Assembly (NCBI RefSeq): GCF_013204825.1
Contig: NZ_JABMKV010000001.1
Coordinates: 868,001 to 932,000, forward strand
Direction: 5' to 3'
Length of the DNA stretch: 64,000 nt
Source: Pedobacter boryungensis
GTDB taxonomy: Bacteria > Bacteroidota > Bacteroidia > Sphingobacteriales > Sphingobacteriaceae
Both the position numbers and the translations under genes were made by a program. Below are positions 9,000-17,047 of this stretch, piece after piece (within the stretch, counting starts at the first letter, position 1; each line of letters starts with the position of its first letter). The notes below the pieces were generated by a model. The model ran no database searches, was not told the origin of the DNA, and worked only from the letters and a program-made list of their open reading frames with translations.

Positions 9000-10202
9000 A
9001 TGAAGCGAGCTGGAACTGCAGATTTACCCTTACATTATGGTCATGTACCGTTGTGGTTAGCAGAGCGAATGGGTAAATTGGGTCTAGCGATAACAGAAGA
9101 AATTATTTCAAATAAGGGGAAAAACAACTTTCTGCAAAGAATGAGTGATCCTTTTTGGTTTCAAAGTCTTGGAGCTGTGATGGGAATGGATTGGCATTCT
9201 TCTGGAATTACAACTTCCGTTTTAGGGGCATTAAAAAGAAATATAAATATACATGCTAAAGAATTTGGTATTTATATTTGCGGTGGTAAGGGAAAGCTTT
9301 CCAAAAATACACCAAATGAAATCATAAAGTTTTCTGAATCTAATGGATTGAATGCTAGCAATTTAGTAAAATGTAGTAAACTAAGTGCTAAAGTTGATAA
9401 TACAGCTATTCAAGATGGATTTCAATTGTATCAGCATAATTTTATTGTTAGCGATGAAGGAAATTGGACTGTTATTCAGCAAGGTATGAGTGATAAAAGT
9501 GCGACTGCGAGAAGATATCACTGGCATTCATCAACTCTGAAATCTTTTACAGAAGAACCTCATACATTTATTTATGGTCAAAATTGCGGTGAAATTTTAA
9601 ATTTAACCGATAAGGACGCCAATCCACTTAAAAAATCAATATTGAATCTAACTTGTGAACAACCTGCAAAAATGATTAAAGAGATTAAGAAGTTGGTGAT
9701 GCCTAATCATCATGAGGTTAGATCAAAAGATGTTAATTTAAAACGATTGGGTGCTACGCTTTGGTTGGCTCAAGAAAACAATATTTCAAATTTTGAAGAC
9801 CTATTACTATTGCAAGGGCTTGGGCCAAGAACATTACAATCTTTAGCATTAGTTAGTGAAATCATCTACGGAAATCCTTCCAGATTTAAAGATCCTGCTA
9901 GATTTTCATTTGCCAATGGAGGAAAAGATGGTCACCCCTTCCCTGTTCCTGTAAATGTATATGATGAAACAATTAAAACTTTAAGGAGCGCAATAGACAA
10001 ATCAAAAATAGGTAATTCGGATAAAATGCAAGCGTTTCAATCATTAAGTAAGATTTCACAACGCTTAGAAAAAGATTTTATTCCTAATGAAAACTTGGAA
10101 GAATTAATAAAAACAGAAAGAGATAATTCTTGGAAATATGGCGGAAGAACAGTTTTTGGTAAAGAAAAAGCGCCTACTTCAACACAATTGAATTTATTTT
10201 AA
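9000..10202 (+). CDS. DUF763 protein with helix-hairpin-helix and C-terminal clamp-binding motif
   Basis: The start MKRAGTADLPLHYGHVPLWL is the typical N-terminus of the DUF763 family, whose function is not established, so the ATG at 9000 is chosen with confidence. The middle has conserved blocks such as GMDWHSSG and RRYHWHSS. Residues 272-278 read QGLGPRT inside LLQGLGPRTLQSLALVSE, a helix-hairpin-helix-like signature typical of sequence-independent DNA binding. The last five residues are QLNLF, a close match to the QLxLF peptide that binds the beta sliding clamp. The gene lies behind the SOS-like operator at 8981 and is followed one base later by endonuclease V. Family call is firm. A role in DNA repair or damage processing at the replication fork is inferred from motif, operator and neighbour. 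Confidence 0.88.
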   Translation: MKRAGTADLPLHYGHVPLWLAERMGKLGLAITEEIISNKGKNNFLQRMSDPFWFQSLGAVMGMDWHSSGITTSVLGALKRNINIHAKEFGIYICGGKGKLSKNTPNEIIKFSESNGLNASNLVKCSKLSAKVDNTAIQDGFQLYQHNFIVSDEGNWTVIQQGMSDKSATARRYHWHSSTLKSFTEEPHTFIYGQNCGEILNLTDKDANPLKKSILNLTCEQPAKMIKEIKKLVMPNHHEVRSKDVNLKRLGATLWLAQENNISNFEDLLLLQGLGPRTLQSLALVSEIIYGNPSRFKDPARFSFANGGKDGHPFPVPVNVYDETIKTLRSAIDKSKIGNSDKMQAFQSLSKISQRLEKDFIPNENLEELIKTERDNSWKYGGRTVFGKEKAPTSTQLNLF

Positions 10203-10203
10203 G

Positions 10204-10923
10204 ATGGATTTAAATTACGACGAACTTACTTTTGTAGAAGCAAAGCTAATGCAAGAAGAATTTAGAAAGCAGCTTAAATTTGATATTCCAAATAGTAAAG
10301 TTATCAATTCCATAGCTGCTACGGATATTTCATATAATCCGAATAGTACCACAATGTATGGAACCATTGTAATTTTGAGTTATCCAGAATTAAGGTTAAA
10401 AGCATATTCTTTAGTTACTTGTGAAACTAATTTCCCTTACAAAGCTGGTTACTTAGGTTTTAGAGAAGTTCCAACGCTGATAAAGGCTTGGGAGCAAATT
10501 GAGAATAAGCCTGACGTGGTAGTATTAGATGGTCAAGGTTATTTACATCCAAGAAGGATGGGTATCGCATCTCATTTTGGTTTATTAACTGCTCAAGCAA
10601 CTATTGGTTGTGCAAAATCATCATTATATGGCTTTTATGAAGAACCTTCAATAATAAAATATTCTTTTAGTAAAGTATTTGAACATCATACAAATGAACA
10701 TATTGGTTATGCTTTAAGAACTAAAAATAAAACTAAGCCTGTTTATATTTCTCCTGGTTATGGTTTAAGTTTGGTAAAGAGCTTAGAAATTATGAAAAAG
10801 TGTATAGGAAATCATAGAATTCCAGAACCAACAAGATTAGCCCATGAAATTGTGAATGATTTTAGAATGGGTAAATTACAGGCTGGATATAAAGAAGTTA
10901 ATCCGACACCTGTATTATTTTAG
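10204..10923 (+). CDS. nfi: Endonuclease V (deoxyinosine 3' endonuclease)
   Basis: Endonuclease V cuts DNA (and in some species RNA) at the second phosphodiester 3' of inosine and some other damaged bases. The family's Mg2+-binding Asp appears in AATDISYNP near residue 40, and later hallmark blocks are present: PYKAGYLGFREVP, VVVLDGQGYLHPRRMGIASHFG and CAKSSLYG. Length (239 residues) is normal. The start is one base after the DUF763 stop, so translation is probably coupled and expression would follow the operator at 8981. It ends in PTPVLF, which only weakly resembles a clamp motif and is not claimed as one. An MFS pump follows after 33 bases. Confidence 0.93.
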   Translation: MDLNYDELTFVEAKLMQEEFRKQLKFDIPNSKVINSIAATDISYNPNSTTMYGTIVILSYPELRLKAYSLVTCETNFPYKAGYLGFREVPTLIKAWEQIENKPDVVVLDGQGYLHPRRMGIASHFGLLTAQATIGCAKSSLYGFYEEPSIIKYSFSKVFEHHTNEHIGYALRTKNKTKPVYISPGYGLSLVKSLEIMKKCIGNHRIPEPTRLAHEIVNDFRMGKLQAGYKEVNPTPVLF

Positions 10924-10956
10924 TTTAAAATTCTATTTTTATAGCAAACGTTAAAA

Positions 10957-12165
10957 ATGAGCGCAAAAAAATCAACACTAGGCTTTATATTTATTACCAT
11001 TTTAATTGATTGTATTGGTTTTGGGATCATTATTCCTGTATTGCCAAACTTGATTAAAGAACTTTCTGGAAAATCTTTAGCCGCTGCATCCGAATACGGC
11101 GGTTTGTTATTAGTGGCATATTCTATAGCACAATTTATTTTTTCTCCAATTGTTGGGGGCTTAAGTGATAAATATGGTAGACGTCCAATTTTATTAATTT
11201 CACTTTTAGGTTTAGGTATTGATTATATTTTCTTGTCTTTTGCTCCGACATTAGGTTGGCTATTTATTGGGCGAGTTATTGCGGGAATTACGGGTGCAAG
11301 TTTTACTACTGCAATGGCTTACATCGCAGATATTAGTACTCCGGAAAAGAAGGCTCAAAATTTCGGAATGGTTGGAGTGGCATTTGGCATTGGTTTTATT
11401 ATAGGCCCATTAATTGGCGGGTTGTTTAGTAACATGGGACTTAGGGTTCCTTTTATTATTTCTGCTGGGTTAGCGCTTTTAAATTGGCTATATGGTTATT
11501 TCATTTTGCCCGAATCACTAAAGAAAGAAAATCGCAGAGAATTTTCTTGGAAAAGGGCAAATCCTATTGGTTCTATGATTAGTATTGCTAAATATCCTAC
11601 AATAATAGGTTTAGTTGTAGCATTATTATTATTATTTATAGCAAGTCATTCTGTGCAGTCTAATTGGGGATATTACGTAATCGAAAAATTCAATTGGAAT
11701 TCGTCTATGATTGGCTATTCATTGAGTATAGTTGGAGTTGCGGTAGCTATAGTTCAAGGAGGATTAATAAGAATTGTTATTCCGAAAATTGGCGAGAAAA
11801 ATGCAATTATTTTGGGTTTAATTCTATATATAATAGGTTTTACATGTTTTGCATTTGCACCTAATGGATTGATGATGATGATTTTTATTCTTCCTTATTG
11901 CTTGGCTGGAATTGGAAATCCGGCAATGCAAACCATTATTTCAAATCAGGTTCCTGCAAATGCACAAGGTGAAATTCAAGGTATTGTAACAAGTATGCAG
12001 AGTGCTGGTGCTATTTTAGGCCCATTTTCTATGGCATATATTTTTGCGCACTTTATTGCAAAAGATAACGGCATATATTTTCCAGGTGCACCATTTATTT
12101 TTAGTATGATATTGACATTAATCTCCCTAATTATTACAACTGCAACTTTAAGAAAACATCACTAA
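10957..12165 (+). CDS. MFS transporter, TetA-like drug efflux family
   Basis: A 12-helix major facilitator protein of 402 residues. It has the DHA1/TCR hallmarks: FITILIDCIGFGIIIPVLP in helix 1, the loop 2-3 motif GGLSDKYGRRP, and the helix 5 motif GIGFIIGPLIGG. It is similar in plan to class TetA pumps that exchange protons for tetracycline or other drugs. The substrate cannot be read from the sequence. It could be read from the DUF763-nfi transcript (33-base gap). Its last 4 bases overlap the convergent phoH gene. Confidence 0.88.
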   Translation: MSAKKSTLGFIFITILIDCIGFGIIIPVLPNLIKELSGKSLAAASEYGGLLLVAYSIAQFIFSPIVGGLSDKYGRRPILLISLLGLGIDYIFLSFAPTLGWLFIGRVIAGITGASFTTAMAYIADISTPEKKAQNFGMVGVAFGIGFIIGPLIGGLFSNMGLRVPFIISAGLALLNWLYGYFILPESLKKENRREFSWKRANPIGSMISIAKYPTIIGLVVALLLLFIASHSVQSNWGYYVIEKFNWNSSMIGYSLSIVGVAVAIVQGGLIRIVIPKIGEKNAIILGLILYIIGFTCFAFAPNGLMMMIFILPYCLAGIGNPAMQTIISNQVPANAQGEIQGIVTSMQSAGAILGPFSMAYIFAHFIAKDNGIYFPGAPFIFSMILTLISLIITTATLRKHH

Positions 12166-13499
12166 AGTAACTCTATTGCTAAATTTGCTAACTCGCTCCT
12201 CTCTCCTTTTTGTAATGTAATGTGGGCATAAAGCGGATGTTTTTTAGCATTTTCTATCAAATACGATAGTCCATTGCTTTCAGAGTCAAGATAAGGCGTA
12301 TCTATCTGATAAATATCGCCCGTGAAAACAATTTTAGTATGTTCTCCAGCTCTCGATATGATGGTTTTAATTTCGTGTGGAGTAAGATTTTGAGCTTCAT
12401 CCACAATGAAAAATATTTTTGTAATCGTTCTACCTCTTATAAACGCTAAAGGTGCAATTTCTATTTTTTCTGTTCGAATTAGCTCATCAATTTTAAATAA
12501 CATCTTTTCATCACCAACAAATTGCTCTCTAATAAATTTCAAATTATCCCATATAGGCGCCATATAAGGGTCTATTTTTGTTTTTACATCGCCTGGCAAA
12601 AAACCAATATCTTTATTACTTAAAGGAACAATAGGTCTCGTAATATAAATCTGTCTAAAATTTTTACGTTGTTCTAAAGCACTTGCTAAAGCTAATAAAG
12701 TTTTACCTGTACCCGCATTTCCTTGTATTGTTACTAATTTAATATCAGGATTAAGTAAAGCATCAATGGCAAAAGATTGCTCTGCATTACGTGGCGAAAT
12801 ATTAAATGCAGCATCTTGATTTACATATCTAAGTTGTTTTTTAGTAGCGTTATAAAACGCAATAACGCTTTTCTTTTTATTCTTTAAACTATAAAAGTGA
12901 TTAGAATCTCCATGGGGTAAATTTAAAGCAGATGCATCTATAGTGCCATTTTTTCTCAATTCATCAATAGCTTCAATAGAAAAATCGATCAATTCTGTTT
13001 TACCTGTATAAAGTTCATCAGCATTTTTAATTTTCCCAGTCTCATAGTCTTCTGCATATAAATTGAGAGATTTTGCCTTTAAACGGAGACAAATATCTTT
13101 AGACACTAAAATGACCTTACTTTTGGGATTTTCTTCCTTTAAAACTAACGCTGAATTTAAAATCCGATTATCAAATTTTCCTTCTCCAAATAATTTTTCA
13201 GCATTTATTTTCTTTGGACTTTCATCTAAAATTATTTTAAACTTGCCTTGACTAATCTTTGTTAAGGATATCCATTTATTAATAAGATGGTTTTTTGATG
13301 CTTGATCTATTAATCTGATAAAACTTCTAGCTTCGAAATTACGCGTATCATTACCGCTTTTAAAATTATCAAGCTCTTCTAAAACTAACACAGGAACGGC
13401 AACATCATGTTCTTGGAAATTATTAATAGCATTATGGTCATATAAGATAACTGAAGTATCTAATACAAATATTTTTTTTGTTAGTTCTTTCTTTGCCAT
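12162..13499 (-). CDS. PIN-PhoH fusion ATPase (YlaK/PhoH2 type)
   Basis: N-terminal PIN domain (residues about 8-140, KIFVLDTSVILYDHNAI with the first acidic residue, then EELDNFKSG) joined to a PhoH P-loop ATPase. Walker A is GNAGTGKT at 260-267; FFIVDEAQNLTP is Walker B. PIN-PhoH proteins are proposed RNA helicase-nucleases. Length of 445 residues is usual for this fusion. It ends in a 4-base overlap with the convergent MFS gene. About 60 bases upstream of its start lies a minus-strand terminator that ends a candidate structured RNA, so either the RNA is a separate gene or it is a long leader that attenuates phoH. Confidence 0.92.
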   Translation of the reverse strand: MAKKELTKKIFVLDTSVILYDHNAINNFQEHDVAVPVLVLEELDNFKSGNDTRNFEARSFIRLIDQASKNHLINKWISLTKISQGKFKIILDESPKKINAEKLFGEGKFDNRILNSALVLKEENPKSKVILVSKDICLRLKAKSLNLYAEDYETGKIKNADELYTGKTELIDFSIEAIDELRKNGTIDASALNLPHGDSNHFYSLKNKKKSVIAFYNATKKQLRYVNQDAAFNISPRNAEQSFAIDALLNPDIKLVTIQGNAGTGKTLLALASALEQRKNFRQIYITRPIVPLSNKDIGFLPGDVKTKIDPYMAPIWDNLKFIREQFVGDEKMLFKIDELIRTEKIEIAPLAFIRGRTITKIFFIVDEAQNLTPHEIKTIISRAGEHTKIVFTGDIYQIDTPYLDSESNGLSYLIENAKKHPLYAHITLQKGERSELANLAIELL

Positions 13500-13561
13500 G
13501 ATGCTTTAAAATTAGCGTTTAGCCTTTAAAGATTATAGTATTTAAAAATAAAAAATGGCTA

Positions 13562-13608
13562 AAAAAACAAAACGGAGACCCTCTTCTTGCGATTTGGTTC
13601 TCCGTTTT
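13562..13608 (-). terminator. Strong Rho-independent terminator upstream of phoH
   Basis: Read on the minus strand the stem is AAAACGGAGA / TCTCCGTTTT (13599-13608 and 13569-13578) with a 20-base loop, followed by GTTTTTTT. The U-rich tail is on the minus strand only. No protein gene lies upstream of it on that strand, so it must end a non-coding transcript or attenuate phoH. Confidence 0.8.
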
Positions 13609-13609
13609 A

Positions 13610-13980
13610 ACCTCATATTTAACCGTAATTAAAAATAAGGCATCAATTGAATATACTTAACCTTTATTCGTTGTATTGTTATTCTTTCGAATTTCAAAAC
13701 TCGTTTATAAAATTATAACCATCTATTGCCTTACTCCGTAAAATGCCGCAATTAGTTATAATGTCTGATGTATTAAAACAAACAAATTTATCGGTTTTGC
13801 AACCTATTGCTCTTAACGCCCATCTGTTCTTTCAAATGATCTGGTTTAAGTGCTCGATTTTTTACATGCTAACCGTCTTGCGACTTCTTAATGTAAACCA
13901 ACTTTGCATTTTGCAATGCTCGTCAGATTTGATTTAACTTAGTGAAAATTCCCAAAAATTTTAGTCTTTCGACTTCATTT
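13610..13980 (-). ncRNA. Candidate structured RNA with multiple GNRA-capped hairpins
   Basis: The stretch 13500-14346 has no credible gene. On the minus strand it holds a series of small hairpins with GNRA tetraloops: AGTC-GAAA-GACT (13963-13974), GCATT-GCAA-AATGC (13906-13919), GTC-GCAA-GAC (13875-13884), GGTT-GCAA-AACC (13793-13804) and ATTC-GAAA-GAAT (13681-13692). A nested stem ATTGC...TTAC-GGA-GTAA...GCAAT spans 13725-13752. The series ends in the terminator at 13562-13608. On the plus strand the loops are not GNRA, so the strand is clear. Boundaries are approximate; the 5' end is unknown and could extend to about 14050. It was compared by eye with RNase P RNA, tmRNA and 6S RNA and did not match. 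Confidence 0.5.
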
Positions 13981-14334
13981 TTGTTTTGGATTATTCTATC
14001 AGACTGTCAAAGTACTTCGTTATTGATATGATCTAAATTAGTGTCTGAAGCAATATATGTCAAGAAAAATTGATTTATTTTTTTAACAAGTTATACACTT
14101 TATATCATAGGGTTATTAACACATATAATGATGTGAAATCCATGTAAATGTAGTTTGGATAAAGTTTAGTCTGGCTTTTATTCTTGTTATTAACAATCGT
14201 AAATTTTTAGTTTATGCACAATTATGATTTAATTTATGATTTTTAAATTCATATTTCTGCTTATTTATCAGCTTTGCATAAAACAAATGAGTTTATATCT
14301 TAACTTTTCAAGGTATTTTAAAACTCAAATAATG
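13981..14334. other. Non-coding stretch between candidate RNA and FUSC gene
   Basis: AT-rich sequence with frequent stops in all frames and no convincing gene. It must hold the promoter of the minus-strand RNA if that RNA is independent, but no good TAnnTTTG box was found on that strand here. Confidence 0.5.
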
Positions 14335-14342
14335 TAAATTTG
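14335..14342 (+). promoter_or_regulatory. -7 element TAAATTTG four bases before the FUSC start
   Basis: TAAATTTG matches TAnnTTTG perfectly and ends 4 bases before the ATG at 14347. The predicted start site falls on or next to the initiation codon, that is, a leaderless mRNA. Confidence 0.6.
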
Positions 14343-14346
14343 CACT

Positions 14347-16509
14347 ATGCTCAATCAGCCAATTAGAAATATACAAGATTTTTTGCTCAGTACTTATTTT
14401 GCAGATGGTTTGCGTATTACTATTGGTGTGCTTTGCCCCTCTTTAATTTTAGCACAATTTGGAATGCTCCAATATGGCATGACCTTATCATTAGGGGCAT
14501 TATGTATTAGTGTTGTCGATTCTCCTGGACCTATAATACACCGTAGAAATGCAATGTTAGTGACCACGATTTTACTTTTTGTAATTTCTATTATTACTGG
14601 TTTAACTAACAAGAATATATATGTTACAGGAACATTATTAGTCGTATGTAGTTTTATTTTTTCTATGTTCTTTTTGTATGGAAATAGAGCAGCTTCTATA
14701 GGTACATCCGTTTTGCTCATTATGGTACTAAGCATAGATGATATTAGGCCATGGCAAGAGGTAGTTTATTATGCTTTGCTAATTTTAGCAGGTAGCATTT
14801 GGTATACTTTATTAAGTTATTTCGTCTATCGGTTGCGACCTTACCGATTAGTTCAGCAAACATTAAGTGATTCGATACATCAAGTTAGCGAGTTTTTAAG
14901 AGCTAAAGCTAAATTCTATCATGAAAATACCGATTATGAAAAGAATTATGCAGCGTTACTTCAATTACAAGTTCATGTACATGAAAAACAAGATGAAGTA
15001 CGTGATGTGCTTTTTAGGACGAGGGAAATAGTTAGAGAATCTACACCAGAAGGAAGATTTCTTTTACTTGTTTTTGTAGATATGGTTGATCTTTTTGAAC
15101 AAGTAATGTCTACTTATTATAATTATAAACAATTGCATGAACAATTTGATTCTGCAGGAATACTTCATCAATATGAAAAAATAATAAATAAAATAGCAGG
15201 TTCGCTTGATGAAATTGCTTTTGCTTTAAAAAGTGGAGGTACGCCTACCCTTTCTTCATCTTTGATAAAAGACGTAGCTATATTGAAGGAGGAAATTAAT
15301 GTTTTAGAAGCAAATGCAGATAACCAATATAACACTTTAGGACTTATTGCACTAAAGAATATTGAAGTGAACATCGAAAATATTTTAGGCAGGGTTAAGA
15401 CAATTACTGGGTACTTTAATAAAAAAGAGAAGAAAAATTTAAAGCATAGAGATATAGAAGTTGAGAAATTTGTAACCAAACAAAAATTTGATTTCAAAAT
15501 ATTAGAAGATAATTTGACTTTTAATTCTTCTACTTTTAGGCACTCTTTACGCGTTGCTATAGTTATGCTAATTGGCTTCGTAGTTGCTAAAAGCTTAGAT
15601 TTTGCACATAGCTACTGGATATTATTAACAATTTTAGTAATATCAAAACCTGGTTTTTCTTTAACTAAAGAAAGAAACTATCAACGTATTATAGGAACAG
15701 TTGTTGGAGCTTTTATTGGAATGGGTGTTTTAATTTATATTCACGATAAAAATACACTTTTCGTAATCCTATTAATTTGTATGATTGGTTGTTACAGCTT
15801 TCAGCGTAAAAATTACGTAGTTAGTGTGCTTTTCATGACGCCATATATTCTCATTTTATTTGATTTTTTAGGAATGGGAAGTCTTTCGATTGCAAGAGAG
15901 CGAATTTACGACACTTTAATAGGTTCTGGCATTGCCTTATTGGCAAGTTATTCACTATTCCCAAACTGGGAACATGAAAAATTGAAAGAGGCCATGTTAG
16001 ATACGATAAAGGCAAATAGGAATTATTTTAAAGAAGTTACGCTTTTATATTTTGAACAAGAGCAAAACCAAAACTTAACTAATTATAAACTTGCAAGAAA
16101 AGAAGTGTATGTGAATTCGTCAAACTTGGCATCACTCTTTCAACGGATGTTTTCAGAACCCAAAAGCAAACAACTTTATATTAAAGAACTACATCAATTC
16201 ACAGTATTTAATCATTTATTGTCCTCTTATATTGCTACGTTATTACTTTATAAAAAAGAACACGATTTTGTTTACTTAAATAAAGAAGAATTAAAACCAA
16301 TTTCTGAAAATACAATTTATCTGTTAAATCAAGCAACAGAAAATCTATTATCGCCTAAAGAAGAATTTATTAACGTTCCTCTTATTCGCCGTAAAAATGT
16401 TAATGAACTTGCAAGCGAAAGCGAAAATATGAGCATAGCTGAACAATTTGATTTGATACAGAAAGTTGCTTATGATATTTTTAAGTTAACTGAAAAGCTT
16501 AAAATCTAA
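14347..16509 (+). CDS. FUSC/YccS-family inner-membrane protein
   Basis: A protein of 720 residues with the YccS/YhfK plan: an N-terminal block of about six membrane helices (residues 15-160), a long helical cytoplasmic segment (about 165-385), a second membrane block (about 395-530, with SYWILLTILVISKPGFSLTKERNYQRIIGTVVGAFIG split over helices), and a cytoplasmic helical tail. The second block carries the family motif around KPGFSLTKxRxxQRxxGT. Related proteins include aromatic-acid efflux pumps (AaeB), but the substrate of this subgroup is unknown. A leaderless promoter sits directly before the start. Confidence 0.85.
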   Translation: MLNQPIRNIQDFLLSTYFADGLRITIGVLCPSLILAQFGMLQYGMTLSLGALCISVVDSPGPIIHRRNAMLVTTILLFVISIITGLTNKNIYVTGTLLVVCSFIFSMFFLYGNRAASIGTSVLLIMVLSIDDIRPWQEVVYYALLILAGSIWYTLLSYFVYRLRPYRLVQQTLSDSIHQVSEFLRAKAKFYHENTDYEKNYAALLQLQVHVHEKQDEVRDVLFRTREIVRESTPEGRFLLLVFVDMVDLFEQVMSTYYNYKQLHEQFDSAGILHQYEKIINKIAGSLDEIAFALKSGGTPTLSSSLIKDVAILKEEINVLEANADNQYNTLGLIALKNIEVNIENILGRVKTITGYFNKKEKKNLKHRDIEVEKFVTKQKFDFKILEDNLTFNSSTFRHSLRVAIVMLIGFVVAKSLDFAHSYWILLTILVISKPGFSLTKERNYQRIIGTVVGAFIGMGVLIYIHDKNTLFVILLICMIGCYSFQRKNYVVSVLFMTPYILILFDFLGMGSLSIARERIYDTLIGSGIALLASYSLFPNWEHEKLKEAMLDTIKANRNYFKEVTLLYFEQEQNQNLTNYKLARKEVYVNSSNLASLFQRMFSEPKSKQLYIKELHQFTVFNHLLSSYIATLLLYKKEHDFVYLNKEELKPISENTIYLLNQATENLLSPKEEFINVPLIRRKNVNELASESENMSIAEQFDLIQKVAYDIFKLTEKLKI

Positions 16510-16577
16510 TACTATTCTAGTTAAGATTAATAAAAACAACTGTCCTGTCATTTATGTTATTCTTAAAAATTAAGAAT

Positions 16578-16988
16578 ATGGAAAAGCTATATACAGGCTC
16601 TGTTACCGCAATTGGCGGAAGAGATGGACACGTTAAATCAAGTGATGGAATTTTAGATTTTGAACTAAGGAAACCAAAAGAACTTGGTGGACAAGGTGGC
16701 GCAAGTAATCCTGAACAATTATTTGCTGCTGCTTGGGGTGCTTGTTATTTAGGAGCTTTGGGTAGTGTAGCCGAACGTGATGGTGTTGACGTAAGTGCAG
16801 CAAATGTAAATGTTCACGTATCTTTTAATAAGGATGGAAATGCTTTTGTACTTTCTGCAGATTTAGATGTACATATACCTGGTATCTCTCAAGAAGAATC
16901 CCAAGCTTTGGCCGATAAAGCACATCGTGCTTGCCCTTACTCAAAAGCAACTAGAGGAAATATTGAGGTAAGAGTTACCGCAGTATAA
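16578..16988 (+). CDS. Organic hydroperoxide resistance protein, Ohr/OsmC family
   Basis: Ohr proteins are thiol peroxidases that reduce organic and fatty-acid hydroperoxides in the cytoplasm. The two active cysteines are present: C56 in AAAWGACYLGAL and C119 in HRACPYSKATRGN; the latter block is typical of Ohr rather than OsmC. I chose the ATG at 16578 (MEKLYTGSVTAIGGRDG), because this is the usual family N-terminus; an in-frame ATG at 16554 would add eight residues (MLFLKIKN). No OhrR/MarR regulator is nearby. It converges on bioB across a long bidirectional terminator. Confidence 0.92.
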   Translation: MEKLYTGSVTAIGGRDGHVKSSDGILDFELRKPKELGGQGGASNPEQLFAAAWGACYLGALGSVAERDGVDVSAANVNVHVSFNKDGNAFVLSADLDVHIPGISQEESQALADKAHRACPYSKATRGNIEVRVTAV

Positions 16989-16998
16989 TTCATTTTAT

Positions 16999-17039
16999 CA
17001 GACAGAAATATAATTCACAGCTCACTATATTTCTGTCTG
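16999..17039. terminator. Bidirectional terminator between ohr and bioB
   Basis: Perfect 14-bp stem CAGACAGAAATATA / TATATTTCTGTCTG with a 13-base loop, between two convergent genes. Confidence 0.85.
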
Positions 17040-17047
17040 GTTATTAT

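Noticed and set aside
10204..10923. C-terminal PTPVLF of endonuclease V as a clamp-binding motif
   Set aside because: It lacks the Gln and the QxxLF or QLxLF spacing, so only DUF763 (QLNLF) and Pol IV (QPTLF) are claimed.
13743..13937. 64-residue open frame on the plus strand in the phoH-FUSC gap
   Set aside because: It lies inside the candidate structured RNA, has no promoter or homologue-like features, and its composition (Cys, Leu, Phe mix) looks random.
13562..13980. The RNA could be RNase P RNA, tmRNA or 6S RNA
   Set aside because: The conserved GAGGAAAGUCC core of RNase P, the tRNA-like ends of tmRNA and the long closed bubble of 6S were not found by eye. A covariance search would settle it.
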